IMG/VR virus record: IMGVR_UViG_3300013093_000149
Location: 1 to 32,882 of that record
Length of the DNA: 32,882 bases
Direction: 5' to 3' (one strand)
From: a virus
Both the position numbers and the translations under genes were made by a program. Positions 21,184 through 28,179 of the stretch are shown in pieces. The notes under the pieces were generated by a model. That model saw only the letters and a program-made list of their open reading frames with translations. It was not told the DNA's origin and ran no database searches. Every line of letters begins with the position of its first letter. Within the stretch, counting starts at the first letter, position 1.

Positions 21184-22814
21184 TATTCTACTGTTAGCTT
21201 AACTTTGTTACCGCTACCGTCTACCGCATCGGCCAACACTGTAAAGAACAATCCAGTTGCGTCAGTCAATGGAACAGTAGGTGTAAAAATTAATGTGTAA
21301 GGAACTCCAACTTTAATTCTAGCAGTTTTAATTTGATCTATAGAACCAAAAGTCAATCTACCGTTATTGTGCGTAGAGAAGTTAGTGATATCGTTTCCTG
21401 CGTCGAATACTACGTTCGATAAGCTTAACTTAGTGCTATCGTATTGTAATATAACTTGCAATCCTGCCAAACCAGCTTGAGTTAAAGTTCCAGTCAAAAT
21501 AACTTTACCGTTAGTTATAGTAGAAGATAAATTCAACGAAGCATCAGTTATAGTTGGAGCCGCTGTGTTTACGGAGAAAGAAGATATTTTATCAGCGCTA
21601 TTAACTGACATGCCTGCAACCGATCCTGGTATTAAAGAAGGATCCGTTGAGTGAGAGAAGTTTAAGTCTCCACCGTAAGCGTAAGCTAAAGTATCGATTT
21701 GATTAATTGAGTTGATGGTGAATGTGTGATCTGACAAAGATCCTGCTGCCCAATTATTATACTTTCCTGACATGAAACTCATTGCAGTAGCCGTTGACGA
21801 TGGGATTCTTGCTTTTGAACTTACGTCTATGCCCATTACGTAAGCAAATAAATAATACGCATCGTTGCTGTCAAACGTAGAATCCTGAATACCAACGTGA
21901 CCGATTATCTTCTGTAAAGTAGGGTAAGTAAAATAGTTGTTAGTTCCGGTCAACCCAACTTCAGAAACACCCAAGAAAGCTTTGTAAGCGTTGGATACTG
22001 TTACGATATTGTCCAAGTAAGGTTTACCAAAAGACGGAGTAACGTAGACTGCAAATTTTTGACCCACTTTTAAAGTCGTAAACGTAGCAATACCTTGAGC
22101 GTTAAACTTAGTTTGCGCAATTGGAGGATTGCTCCAATCGGTAGTTCCATCGGTTTTAAGACCCATTATCTGGGCGTTCAAGTTTGTGATAGTTGTGTCC
22201 CCTTGTGGAAACGCTATAGCAACTTTATAAGACGACGTGTTTCCTATTACGTTAGAAGTAGGAATAGTAAAATCCAACACTTGAGATCCTATGTTTGCGA
22301 TTGCTTTACCTGCAGAATCGGTAGCATTTGATAGATCAAGCTTGTGAATATATGTGTAGTCTTTCTGATCTAATAAAATGTATTTTTGAGAAGCTATCAA
22401 CCCTGAAATTGGTGCGTCGGTTCTTTGTACAGTTAACTGACCAATATTCCAGCTATTGTTTGCTGCGTAATTCCATGGAGTGTGTTGGAACTGTCCGTAC
22501 AAATCTCCTACGCCTATAGTTGGGTAAGAACTAAATTGATAGTTGTTCCAGCTCGTATAGTAAGTTTGAGAAGAAGTACCTTGAGAAAATACTGTACTAT
22601 TAGGAACGTACTGTAACGCACCGTTATTGTATTGGTATCTCAACCAAAAATAACGAGGTGTTGTCCCAGAGTTAGTAACCGTATAGCTGATGGTCAAAGT
22701 ATCTCCTACGTGATAAGGAGGCTGTTGAACTATCGCCTGGTTAATAGTTATGTTTTGAGAAAAAGAACAAAGGGATATCAAAAGTATCCCTAAAAATAAT
22801 ACAATTTTTTTCAT
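21183..22814 (-). CDS. Secreted cohesin-like / dockerin-like protein
   Basis: A 543-residue exported protein with a signal peptide (1-20). Residues 22-130 look like an immunoglobulin-type or CARDB-like domain (PPYHVGDTLTISYTVTNSG). Residues 265-330 (LDNIVTVSNAYKAFLGV ... DSTFDSNDAYYLFAYV) match the dockerin-like part of the 19573 gene, though the calcium loop is more degenerate. Residues 425-543 are cohesin-like (GTLTQAGLAGLQVILQYDS). The two proteins share the C-terminal plan but have different N-terminal domains. The stop/start overlap (TAATG) supports co-expression. Role probably extracellular adhesion or matrix. Confidence 0.72.
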   Translation of the reverse strand: MKKIVLFLGILLISLCSFSQNITINQAIVQQPPYHVGDTLTISYTVTNSGTTPRYFWLRYQYNNGALQYVPNSTVFSQGTSSQTYYTSWNNYQFSSYPTIGVGDLYGQFQHTPWNYAANNSWNIGQLTVQRTDAPISGLIASQKYILLDQKDYTYIHKLDLSNATDSAGKAIANIGSQVLDFTIPTSNVIGNTSSYKVAIAFPQGDTTITNLNAQIMGLKTDGTTDWSNPPIAQTKFNAQGIATFTTLKVGQKFAVYVTPSFGKPYLDNIVTVSNAYKAFLGVSEVGLTGTNNYFTYPTLQKIIGHVGIQDSTFDSNDAYYLFAYVMGIDVSSKARIPSSTATAMSFMSGKYNNWAAGSLSDHTFTINSINQIDTLAYAYGGDLNFSHSTDPSLIPGSVAGMSVNSADKISSFSVNTAAPTITDASLNLSSTITNGKVILTGTLTQAGLAGLQVILQYDSTKLSLSNVVFDAGNDITNFSTHNNGRLTFGSIDQIKTARIKVGVPYTLIFTPTVPLTDATGLFFTVLADAVDGSGNKVKLTVE

Positions 22815-22817
22815 AGT

Positions 22818-23303
22818 TTAAAGTAGTTTAGACACAACCTGAACGCATGTTTTTTTAATTGCGTTTCTCATAACGGTTGAGTTAAACTCTCCAGACTCTG
22901 AAATCAATAACGTAGATGTGGATATTTCAGAAGACTCGTCGGTCACCAACTCCTTTTTAACAACCTTTCCTTGCTTGTCGATTAATTTACCAAGCATTCT
23001 AATAACCACCGCGTTTTCGTCCTTGTGGAATATGGCTACATTGGAAGCAGTCTTTTGCTGGTCCATGTATACGATCTCCACGTCGACAAAAAGATCCGCG
23101 TCTTGTTTGTTAACTAGTGTGTAACCTTTGTCCTGTAAAACCTCTTGAATAATATTTTTGACCCCGAATGTCAGGTTTAAATTCCCGGTCATTGGGCCCA
23201 TTTTAACGCTGTTTCTAACAGTGTTTACCGAAATCTTAGACTTTGCCTCTTGGGATAAAACAAAAAGAGGACATATCAATAGTAATAACGTTAATAACTT
23301 CAT
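22818..23303 (-). CDS. Exported protein with CsgG-like fold
   Basis: A 161-residue exported protein: signal peptide to residue 18 (FVLSQ), then helices and strands (VKNIIQEVLQDKGYTLVNKQDADLFVDVEIVYM; VVIRMLGKLIDKQGKVVKKELV) and a C-terminal helix (MRNAIKKTCVQVVSKLL). The order of an alpha/beta unit, two long strands and a helix parallels the CsgG-like gene at 16320, including a polar STSTLL loop before the last helix. It is smaller than typical CsgG and lacks a lipobox. It follows a TATATTTATA motif by about 42 bases and opens the exported-protein cluster. Confidence 0.55.
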   Translation of the reverse strand: MKLLTLLLLICPLFVLSQEAKSKISVNTVRNSVKMGPMTGNLNLTFGVKNIIQEVLQDKGYTLVNKQDADLFVDVEIVYMDQQKTASNVAIFHKDENAVVIRMLGKLIDKQGKVVKKELVTDESSEISTSTLLISESGEFNSTVMRNAIKKTCVQVVSKLL

Positions 23304-23344
23304 ACAAAAAGATTTTAAACATAACTACGAATAAAACCTTTAGG

Positions 23345-23354
23345 TATAAATATA
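23345..23354 (-). promoter_or_regulatory. Putative phage promoter motif
   Basis: The coding strand reads GTATATTTATACC, 42 bases upstream of the 22818-23303 ATG. It is the copy nearest the start of the exported-protein cluster and may drive it. Confidence 0.5.
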
Positions 23355-23356
23355 CG

Positions 23357-23617
23357 TTATCTAGCCGAAGATAAGAACTGGGTCAATGCTGGCTTACTCA
23401 TTGCGCCCGATTGGCGCTTCACTACTTGACTTGTAACTGGGTTCACTATCAATAAAGTTGGAACGCTATTGATGCCGTACTGTTGGGCCATAGGTCCGTT
23501 TGAATCCACGTCTATATAACTTACTGGGATTCCCAATTCTGATGAAGTTTGTTGTAATACTGGTTTGAAAACCTTACAAGGACCGCACCAAGCGGCAGAA
23601 AAATATAATACTTGCAT
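23357..23617 (-). CDS. Thioredoxin-like protein
   Basis: An 86-residue thioredoxin-fold protein. The active site is Trp10-Cys11-Gly12-Pro13-Cys14, and the cis-proline is in NSVPTLLI (residues 50-57). The sequence starts at the first beta strand and is shorter than typical thioredoxin (about 105 residues), lacking the N-terminal helix, as in many phage versions. It has no signal peptide, so it acts in the cytoplasm, probably in electron supply for ribonucleotide reduction or as a redox chaperone. The gene lies between the LpxH-like gene and the exported cluster. Confidence 0.9.
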   Translation of the reverse strand: MQVLYFSAAWCGPCKVFKPVLQQTSSELGIPVSYIDVDSNGPMAQQYGINSVPTLLIVNPVTSQVVKRQSGAMSKPALTQFLSSAR

Positions 23618-23622
23618 GTTTG

Positions 23623-24375
23623 TTAATTTTTAAATTCGAATAAAGTAAATTTATTATCGTTGTCCATTAAAATCGCTGTTCTATTTTCCACCCAATCTCC
23701 TGAGTTTATGTATCTATTGTTGTTGATCGTCAAATCTGCAGGTTGGTGAATGTGACCGCAAATTGCACCGTAACAGCCTCTCTTTTTGGCCATCTGTATT
23801 GCCGCGGTCTCGAAGTCGTTTATATAATTGGTGGCAGCTTTTACGCCTGCTTTTATGTCCTTTGATATGGATTGGTAAGGTAACTTTCTCCAAGCTCTGT
23901 ATCGGTTGTACCACCTGTTGCACCAGAGCGCTAGGTCGTAACCAATCGATCCTATCTTTGCAATCCATTTGTACTTTGTAATGAACACGTCTATAACGTC
24001 CCCATGAAATACAAAATAGTTTCGTCTATTGTAACTGTCGTTTTCGGTCCATTCAATGGATTCTATAACGTAGTCCTCTCTTATCTCTATGTTACCAAAA
24101 TGCGTACCGATAAATTCTGTCAAGAACTCATCGTGATTACCTCTGATCCAAATTATTTTGGTCTTGTTCGATATCTTTAATAATTTAGATATGACTTTGG
24201 TGTGTTGCTTCTTCCATTTGGATCCTCTATTTAAGGCCCAGCCGTCTACGATGTCGCCGTTCAATATTAAAAGATCGGTTGGATGTTTGTCCAAAAATTC
24301 CATGAAATCCTTCGCCTTGCTGTCTTTTGTGCCAAGATGTAGATCCGATACGATGATCGCTTTGTATTTAATCAT
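23623..24375 (-). CDS. Calcineurin-like phosphoesterase, LpxH-like
   Basis: A 250-residue metallophosphoesterase. All five classical motifs are present: DLHLG (Asp11, His13), GDIVDGW, GNHDE, HGD and GHIH. The order and extra helical insert (RNYFVFHGDVIDVFITKYKW...LALWCNRWYNRYRAWRKLP) resemble LpxH-type UDP-2,3-diacylglucosamine hydrolases, which take part in lipid A synthesis. Start set at 24375 because its ATG overlaps the stop of the GT2 gene as ATGA. With neighbouring glycosyltransferase and envelope genes, a role in altering host lipid A or a phosphoester is possible, but the substrate is not established. Confidence 0.85.
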   Translation of the reverse strand: MIKYKAIIVSDLHLGTKDSKAKDFMEFLDKHPTDLLILNGDIVDGWALNRGSKWKKQHTKVISKLLKISNKTKIIWIRGNHDEFLTEFIGTHFGNIEIREDYVIESIEWTENDSYNRRNYFVFHGDVIDVFITKYKWIAKIGSIGYDLALWCNRWYNRYRAWRKLPYQSISKDIKAGVKAATNYINDFETAAIQMAKKRGCYGAICGHIHQPADLTINNNRYINSGDWVENRTAILMDNDNKFTLFEFKN

Positions 24376-25067
24376 GTCCAATAATTGTGGTCTTTTTTAA
24401 ACCATTCATCGTTGTTTCTGTTCAGCCAAGATTGCCAAGCCAGTTTGATCATATACCATACACCTTTCTTATCAAATCTTCTGCTCGTAGTATGTGCATA
24501 ACAATTAACGATTCTAAATTTTTTGGGCAAAACTTTCGAACTGAGATGATAGTCCTCAGCAACTTTGTCTTCTTCATTGAATCCTCCTAATTTATTAAAA
24601 GTATCTGTTTTAAATATCATGAATCCACCTATGGCAAAGGGCCTAGTCTTTGAACTTAACAATTGGATAACATCGAATACCCTGTACACCCAATTGAATT
24701 TACCACCCAAAGTTTTAAACTTACAAGTAACCAAATCGTAATCTCCTTTTTTGGCTACTTCCAAACATTTTTTGACAAGGTTTTTGTCCTTTAGATACAT
24801 GTCAGCATCAAGGAATAAAACGTAAGGCGTGGTTACCAATTTTGCGCCCTTGTTTCTGGCCACCGAAGGCAATCCACCTTCTATTATTCTTATTACTTGA
24901 GGAGATCTGGATCTATAGTTGTGCATCAAGGTGAAAGTATTGTCCTTGGAAGAATCAGCTATGATAATTTGACAATCCAGTCCTTGTCTTACGATTAACT
25001 TTAGGACCTCTATAATACCTTGGCCTTCATTTTTACATGGAATAACTATCGTAATATCTTTATTCAT
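24372..25067 (-). CDS. Glycosyltransferase family 2
   Basis: A 231-residue GT-A enzyme opening with DITIVIPCKNEGQGIIEVL. The DxD motif is Asp87-Ala-Asp89 in FLDADMYL, and KVAEDYHLSSK supplies the acidic catalytic region that follows in GT2 enzymes (GGFNEEDKVAEDYHL). The start at 25067 is preferred to 25091 because it begins with the family N-terminus; the promoter motif lies three bases upstream, implying a very short or absent leader. Coupled by ATGA to the LpxH-like gene. The acceptor is unknown, possibly lipid or envelope glycan. Confidence 0.88.
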   Translation of the reverse strand: MNKDITIVIPCKNEGQGIIEVLKLIVRQGLDCQIIIADSSKDNTFTLMHNYRSRSPQVIRIIEGGLPSVARNKGAKLVTTPYVLFLDADMYLKDKNLVKKCLEVAKKGDYDLVTCKFKTLGGKFNWVYRVFDVIQLLSSKTRPFAIGGFMIFKTDTFNKLGGFNEEDKVAEDYHLSSKVLPKKFRIVNCYAHTTSRRFDKKGVWYMIKLAWQSWLNRNNDEWFKKDHNYWT

Positions 25068-25070
25068 GTA

Positions 25071-25079
25071 TATAAATAT
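25071..25079 (-). promoter_or_regulatory. Putative phage promoter motif, near-leaderless
   Basis: The coding strand reads GTGATATTTATATACATG, so the motif's last A is about four bases from the GT2 ATG. It directly abuts the stop codon of the upstream glucosaminidase gene. Confidence 0.5.
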
Positions 25080-25642
25080 CACCGGTTCCATTTCATGCGC
25101 CTCGACCTTTTCTTGGGAGTTTTATTTTTCGGTATAAACTTCTTAGAGTGATAAACCACTTTAGTATCGTTGTCGAAATCGTCCAATTTAAGACGAACTA
25201 TAATGTCTTTTAACTGGGACGAGTAGCTACGTCCTACCTCGCTGTATATGTAATCCAAGTAATTGTAATAGGCCTGCTCTGTGTTTATGCTCTTGATGTC
25301 GTTTCTAACAGAAAGCATTAGGTAGTAGTCTATCACGCTTTCTTCCCATTTTTTGTAGTGAGCGTATCCATTGATGGAAGTATCGGCCGTGGTCATTCTG
25401 TTGTAAGGGACTCTCATGCCGTAAAGGTTATTGTTCACTTTAAAGTTCTTAGAAGTAAACCAACCAGTTTCTAATACAGCTTGCGCTACTACTATTCTTT
25501 TAAACTTAAAAGGCAAAGAGTAAACGGCCAGCTCTACGTCCTTTACTGTAAGACTATCGTTAGGGATTGTCATTATCGTAGGTTGCGAAGTGCAGCTCAT
25601 TAGCGTACACAATAAAAAGATCGTCAAAATTATTTTTTTCAT
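25079..25642 (-). CDS. Glucosaminidase-domain lipoprotein (peptidoglycan hydrolase)
   Basis: A 187-residue lipoprotein (lipobox LMSC, Cys17) carrying a glucosaminidase domain of the FlgJ/Bax type. The signature is VVAQAVLETGWFTSKNF followed by NNLYGMR, in which Glu58 is the probable catalytic residue; the later YSEVGRSYSSQLKDII helix fits the family. It would cleave N-acetylglucosamine bonds of peptidoglycan from the host periplasm. Start at the ATG (25642), overlapping the preceding stop as ATGA. It is an endolysin candidate, but a lipid-anchored one. The very basic C-terminus (KKFIPKNKTPKKRSRR) is unusual. Confidence 0.85.
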   Translation of the reverse strand: MKKIILTIFLLCTLMSCTSQPTIMTIPNDSLTVKDVELAVYSLPFKFKRIVVAQAVLETGWFTSKNFKVNNNLYGMRVPYNRMTTADTSINGYAHYKKWEESVIDYYLMLSVRNDIKSINTEQAYYNYLDYIYSEVGRSYSSQLKDIIVRLKLDDFDNDTKVVYHSKKFIPKNKTPKKRSRRMKWNR

Positions 25643-25977
25643 TTCCAAAATATTTGAATTGCAACTATACTGAAAGCAAGTAATATACTCAGTAAAGTTT
25701 TTAAATTAAAGGGTTCTCTAAATAGAATAATGCTCATGGTCGTAAATACGATTATTCCTACAGCAAAGCCTATCAATCTACTCGGCCAAATTTCTCCGGC
25801 GAATCCATGAACAAAGTACCGAACCGACTTGATGTAGCATCAACTCAAAGGCACACTCATCAAGAGTATCAGCCACATGTACTTTTCGTACCATCCGTAT
25901 TTGATAGCTCCTTGTAATTGTAAAAAAGATCCCATTTGGCCCAATACGCCGAATAGAATTCCGTATATTATATCCAT
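25639..25977 (-). pseudogene. Four-helix membrane protein gene interrupted by in-frame TGA
   Basis: A 113-codon frame that reads continuously as membrane protein sequence except for TGA at 25840-25842 (codon 46). Before it: MDIIYGILFGVLGQMGSF...YMWLILLMSVPLS; after it: CYIKSVRYFVHGFAGEIWPS...GFAVGIIVFTTMSIILF. The TGA sits where the surrounding sequence would fit Trp (one base from TGG). The first ATG overlaps the preceding TAA and the final TGA overlaps the next ATG, so the gene is in normal operon context. It could be a recent nonsense mutation, a sequencing error or programmed readthrough. Other genes end at TGA, so the whole genome is not recoded. Family: small membrane/transporter-like, unidentified. 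Confidence 0.75.
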
Positions 25978-26228
25978 TACTCTGTTTGTGTTGTTAAAAC
26001 GTTTTCGAACGTTTGTGCGGCTTTTTTGTCTTCGCCGTCCTTAAGTATTTCTAGGGTCATTTCGTATCTACCCAATTCTGCTTGAGTGTTAAATAACTCT
26101 TGTCTTAACGAATCTGTTATAACTTCGTTTTGTTTGTACTTGGCGATTTGTCTTTGTTGTCCTTCTATGGTGATTAACAATAGAGCAACAGTGGCCAAAC
26201 CCAAAATACCTTTAACGTACTTTTTCAT
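25977..26228 (-). CDS. Small membrane-anchored coiled-coil protein
   Basis: An 83-residue protein. One transmembrane helix (VKGILGLATVALLLITIEG, residues 4-22) is followed by a helical segment with heptad character (QRQIAKYKQNEVITDSLRQELFNTQAELGRYEMTLEILK). This resembles an i-spanin or a membrane-anchored coiled coil, so a lysis role is possible. I start at the ATG at 26228, one base after the stop of the preceding small ORF (TAAAATG), not at 26252 within that ORF. Its stop overlaps the next start as TAATG. Confidence 0.65.
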   Translation of the reverse strand: MKKYVKGILGLATVALLLITIEGQQRQIAKYKQNEVITDSLRQELFNTQAELGRYEMTLEILKDGEDKKAAQTFENVLTTQTE

Positions 26229-26229
26229 T

Positions 26230-26355
26230 TTAATCTTTTTTGTTTTCTTCAATAATATTACCGTCGTCGTCCATTAATGGAGCTCTTTTAAATTCGTAAA
26301 TAATCCAACCTGCTGTAATAGCAGCGATCAATACTAATAATACTTTTCCTAACAT
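26230..26355 (-). CDS. 41-residue single-helix membrane protein
   Basis: A small ORF encoding one hydrophobic helix (LGKVLLVLIAAITAGWIIYE, residues 2-21), a basic pair, and an acidic tail (PLMDDDGNIIEENKKD). It fits tightly between two other genes, with the next ATG one base after its stop. Topology is probably N-out or N-in single-pass. Such micro-membrane proteins are frequent in lysis clusters. The gene is supported by position and composition only. Confidence 0.6.
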   Translation of the reverse strand: MLGKVLLVLIAAITAGWIIYEFKRAPLMDDDGNIIEENKKD

Positions 26356-26389
26356 AACTCTATTTTTTGATTTTTAATAATTTATTTGT

Positions 26390-26908
26390 TTAGTCCCACC
26401 ACTCGAATATATGATTTTCTAATATATCGAATAAAATTCTTGTAGCTCTTAAGTGATTTATGTGACCAATATTAGTAGCTATACCCAATTTTGTATCAGT
26501 TGAAAATGGAGGTTTTTCCATGTTTTCAACGATAACGTACATACGAGGATATTTTACAAAATATTCGTCCAATCTTTCCGATACTAATTTTAAGTCCCAT
26601 TCGAAACAATCTTCGCACTTTTCGCTTGGAGTGAATATAGACTCCGATTCGTGATATTCTGTGTACTCGTGTTCGTAATACCCAATTTGAAGTTTTTCTA
26701 TTAATCTTATGCAAGTCATCATTCTCTGCGCGTCTCTTTCGTTATCTACGTGATGTCCTTTTGTTTTAATATACTCGGCTTGATTCTTTAGTTTAAATTT
26801 AAGTACTTCCCAAATGTAATGATAGTCCCAATCTTGGTCCTTCCAAATAATGGGTAACCATCTGTACAGGTTGTAGATGCGTCTAAAAAATTGTTTTACT
26901 TTATACAT
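26390..26908 (-). CDS. Phage protein, unknown
   Basis: A 172-residue soluble, acidic, aromatic-rich protein (WLPIIWKDQDWDYHYIWEVLKFKLKNQ...). The DxDWDYHYIxxxLxxKL pattern with ALIRLIEKL-like helices resembles a phage protein family of unknown function found in large tailed phages. No catalytic motif is apparent. It starts two bases after the preceding stop, and a short intergenic stretch precedes the 41-residue gene. Confidence 0.7.
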   Translation of the reverse strand: MYKVKQFFRRIYNLYRWLPIIWKDQDWDYHYIWEVLKFKLKNQAEYIKTKGHHVDNERDAQRMMTCIRLIEKLQIGYYEHEYTEYHESESIFTPSEKCEDCFEWDLKLVSERLDEYFVKYPRMYVIVENMEKPPFSTDTKLGIATNIGHINHLRATRILFDILENHIFEWWD

Positions 26909-26910
26909 GG

Positions 26911-27381
26911 TTATAAGTTTTGTTCCCTGCGCTCTCTGGTCAGTTGTTTTACGTGGTCGTATAATTCTAAGGTAGTACTGTCAAAGTCTTCCATAATGAG
27001 CTCCAATTCGTCTGGATGTATATTGAAAGTGGCTTTGAAGTCCTTCTTCATCTTTCTCAGAATTTCTTTTTCTTCTTTTTGGTAATCGTCAATTAATCGC
27101 TTCCATCTAGCACCGAATAGACTTCTGTGTTCTAGCTGATCTTCGTAGAATCTAATGCCGTTGATCTTGTCGGCCAATAGATAGTTTTCCATCTGTGCTT
27201 GATAGTAATAATCCGAGTGTTCGTAATCTCCGTTAATTATCTTGTCGTACAAAGGAGATTTGTCGGGTAATGTCTGTCTAACTTCGTAACGTCTCCACCA
27301 AACAAATTGATTGTATCGTTTGGGCGTTAAGTTGGACAGTTGGTCTTGTAAAAATTCGCGTGATAGTTTGGTTGCGATCAT
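26911..27381 (-). CDS. Phage protein, unknown, charged
   Basis: A 156-residue basic-and-acidic alpha-helical protein (FLQDQLSNLTPKRYNQFVWWRRYEVRQ, and later EEKEILRKMKKDFKATF). No domain recognised. It has a promoter-like TATATTTACC 12 bases before the ATG and is followed within two bases by the next unknown gene, suggesting co-expression. Charge pattern is compatible with a nucleic-acid- or virion-associated role, but this is not established. Confidence 0.65.
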   Translation of the reverse strand: MIATKLSREFLQDQLSNLTPKRYNQFVWWRRYEVRQTLPDKSPLYDKIINGDYEHSDYYYQAQMENYLLADKINGIRFYEDQLEHRSLFGARWKRLIDDYQKEEKEILRKMKKDFKATFNIHPDELELIMEDFDSTTLELYDHVKQLTRERREQNL

Positions 27382-27395
27382 AACTTTTATTTAGG

Positions 27396-27403
27396 TAAAT
27401 ATA
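27396..27403 (-). promoter_or_regulatory. Putative phage promoter motif (variant)
   Basis: The coding strand reads GTATATTTACC, about 15 bases before the 26911-27381 ATG. It keeps TATATTTA but lacks the final TA. Confidence 0.4.
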
Positions 27404-27428
27404 CTCAATACAGGTAGACGGGAGAAAT

Positions 27429-28070
27429 TTATTTTTTTGGTGGTAGATAACTCCAAATAAAGCCTTTAGATTTATTATTTCTTTTTATTGAGTTAACTAT
27501 TGCAGAAGAGTGTATTTTATAATGAGTGGCGGCTTCTTTTAATGTTTTCCATTCTTTAATTAGTTCTAAATTTTCAGAATATTGATATATTTTTCTAGAA
27601 TGTGAATTATTAGAACCTCTTCGTCTTTCCGCCTGATCTTCTGTTAATTTCCATTTTTTACCAAAATTATGATGGAGAGATCCATATTTACCATAATTAT
27701 TATTTTTTTCTCCTTTTGTAGATTCACTTATTTTTAATCTGACCTCTTGCCTTTTAGACCAATGATTTTCTTTTTTTGATAAGTGGTGGTCTTTTATTTT
27801 TTTTCTTGTTTCTTCCGATTGAGAATATCCTTTAAAGTTGAAATTTTGCAATCTTAGACTAATAGCTTTACAAGCTTCAAAATCCCCTTGCTTAAAATGA
27901 ATATCAAAATGCTCTTTTATAGATACTGTGATTAGATTCTCTATTTGATTATTATTTTTATTTCCATCTATGTGATGTATATCATAGCTTCTACCATCAG
28001 AATCTATAGGTATTTCTCCAAAATGATCCGTCCATATTTTTCTATAATTTTTTGTATACCCTTTTGACAT
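27429..28070 (-). CDS. HNH homing endonuclease with NUMOD3 and NUMOD1-like parts
   Basis: A 213-residue homing endonuclease starting at MSKGYTKNYRKIW. The HNH module (YDIHHIDGNKNNNQIENL ... HFDIHF) lies at residues 26-56. It is followed by NUMOD3-type repeats (EETRKKIKDHH, LKISESTKGEK) and a C-terminal NUMOD1-like segment (YQYSENLELIKEWKTLKEAATHYKIHSSAI), a DNA-binding helix-turn-helix. The gene is more A/T-rich than its neighbours. The start at 28070 follows a leader with strong secondary structure, so translation or termination may be controlled. Confidence 0.93.
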   Translation of the reverse strand: MSKGYTKNYRKIWTDHFGEIPIDSDGRSYDIHHIDGNKNNNQIENLITVSIKEHFDIHFKQGDFEACKAISLRLQNFNFKGYSQSEETRKKIKDHHLSKKENHWSKRQEVRLKISESTKGEKNNNYGKYGSLHHNFGKKWKLTEDQAERRRGSNNSHSRKIYQYSENLELIKEWKTLKEAATHYKIHSSAIVNSIKRNNKSKGFIWSYLPPKK

Positions 28071-28081
28071 AAAAAAGAAAA

Positions 28082-28162
28082 GGTCCAAAAAACAAAGGAG
28101 CTACTACCTTCCTAAGTTTAAAGGACCAATAAGTTTATTAGATATATCTTGTAGTAGAAGAT
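28082..28162 (-). promoter_or_regulatory. Structured leader with pseudoknot and possible terminator
   Basis: On the coding strand, hairpin ATCTT-CTACTAC-AAGAT (28162-28146) has a 7-base loop that is fully complementary to GTAGTAG at 28107-28101, which would form an H-type pseudoknot. Between and around these, GGTCC (28127-28123) pairs with GGACC (28086-28082), and TTTTCTTTTTT follows, like an intrinsic terminator. This lies between the thymidylate-synthase-like gene and the HNH gene. The arrangement suggests an attenuator or a ligand- or protein-responsive leader. No known riboswitch consensus was recognised. Confidence 0.45.
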
Positions 28163-28169
28163 AATCTAG

Positions 28170-28178
28170 TATAAATAT
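28170..28178 (-). promoter_or_regulatory. Putative phage promoter motif
   Basis: The coding strand reads GCATATTTATACTAG, immediately after the thymidylate-synthase-like stop and just before the structured leader of the HNH gene. Confidence 0.45.
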
Positions 28179-28179
28179 G

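Noticed and set aside
25639-25977. TGA reassigned to tryptophan in this phage
   Set aside because: Several genes, including 94-765 and 25079-25642, clearly end at TGA with coupled starts, so reassignment is not global.
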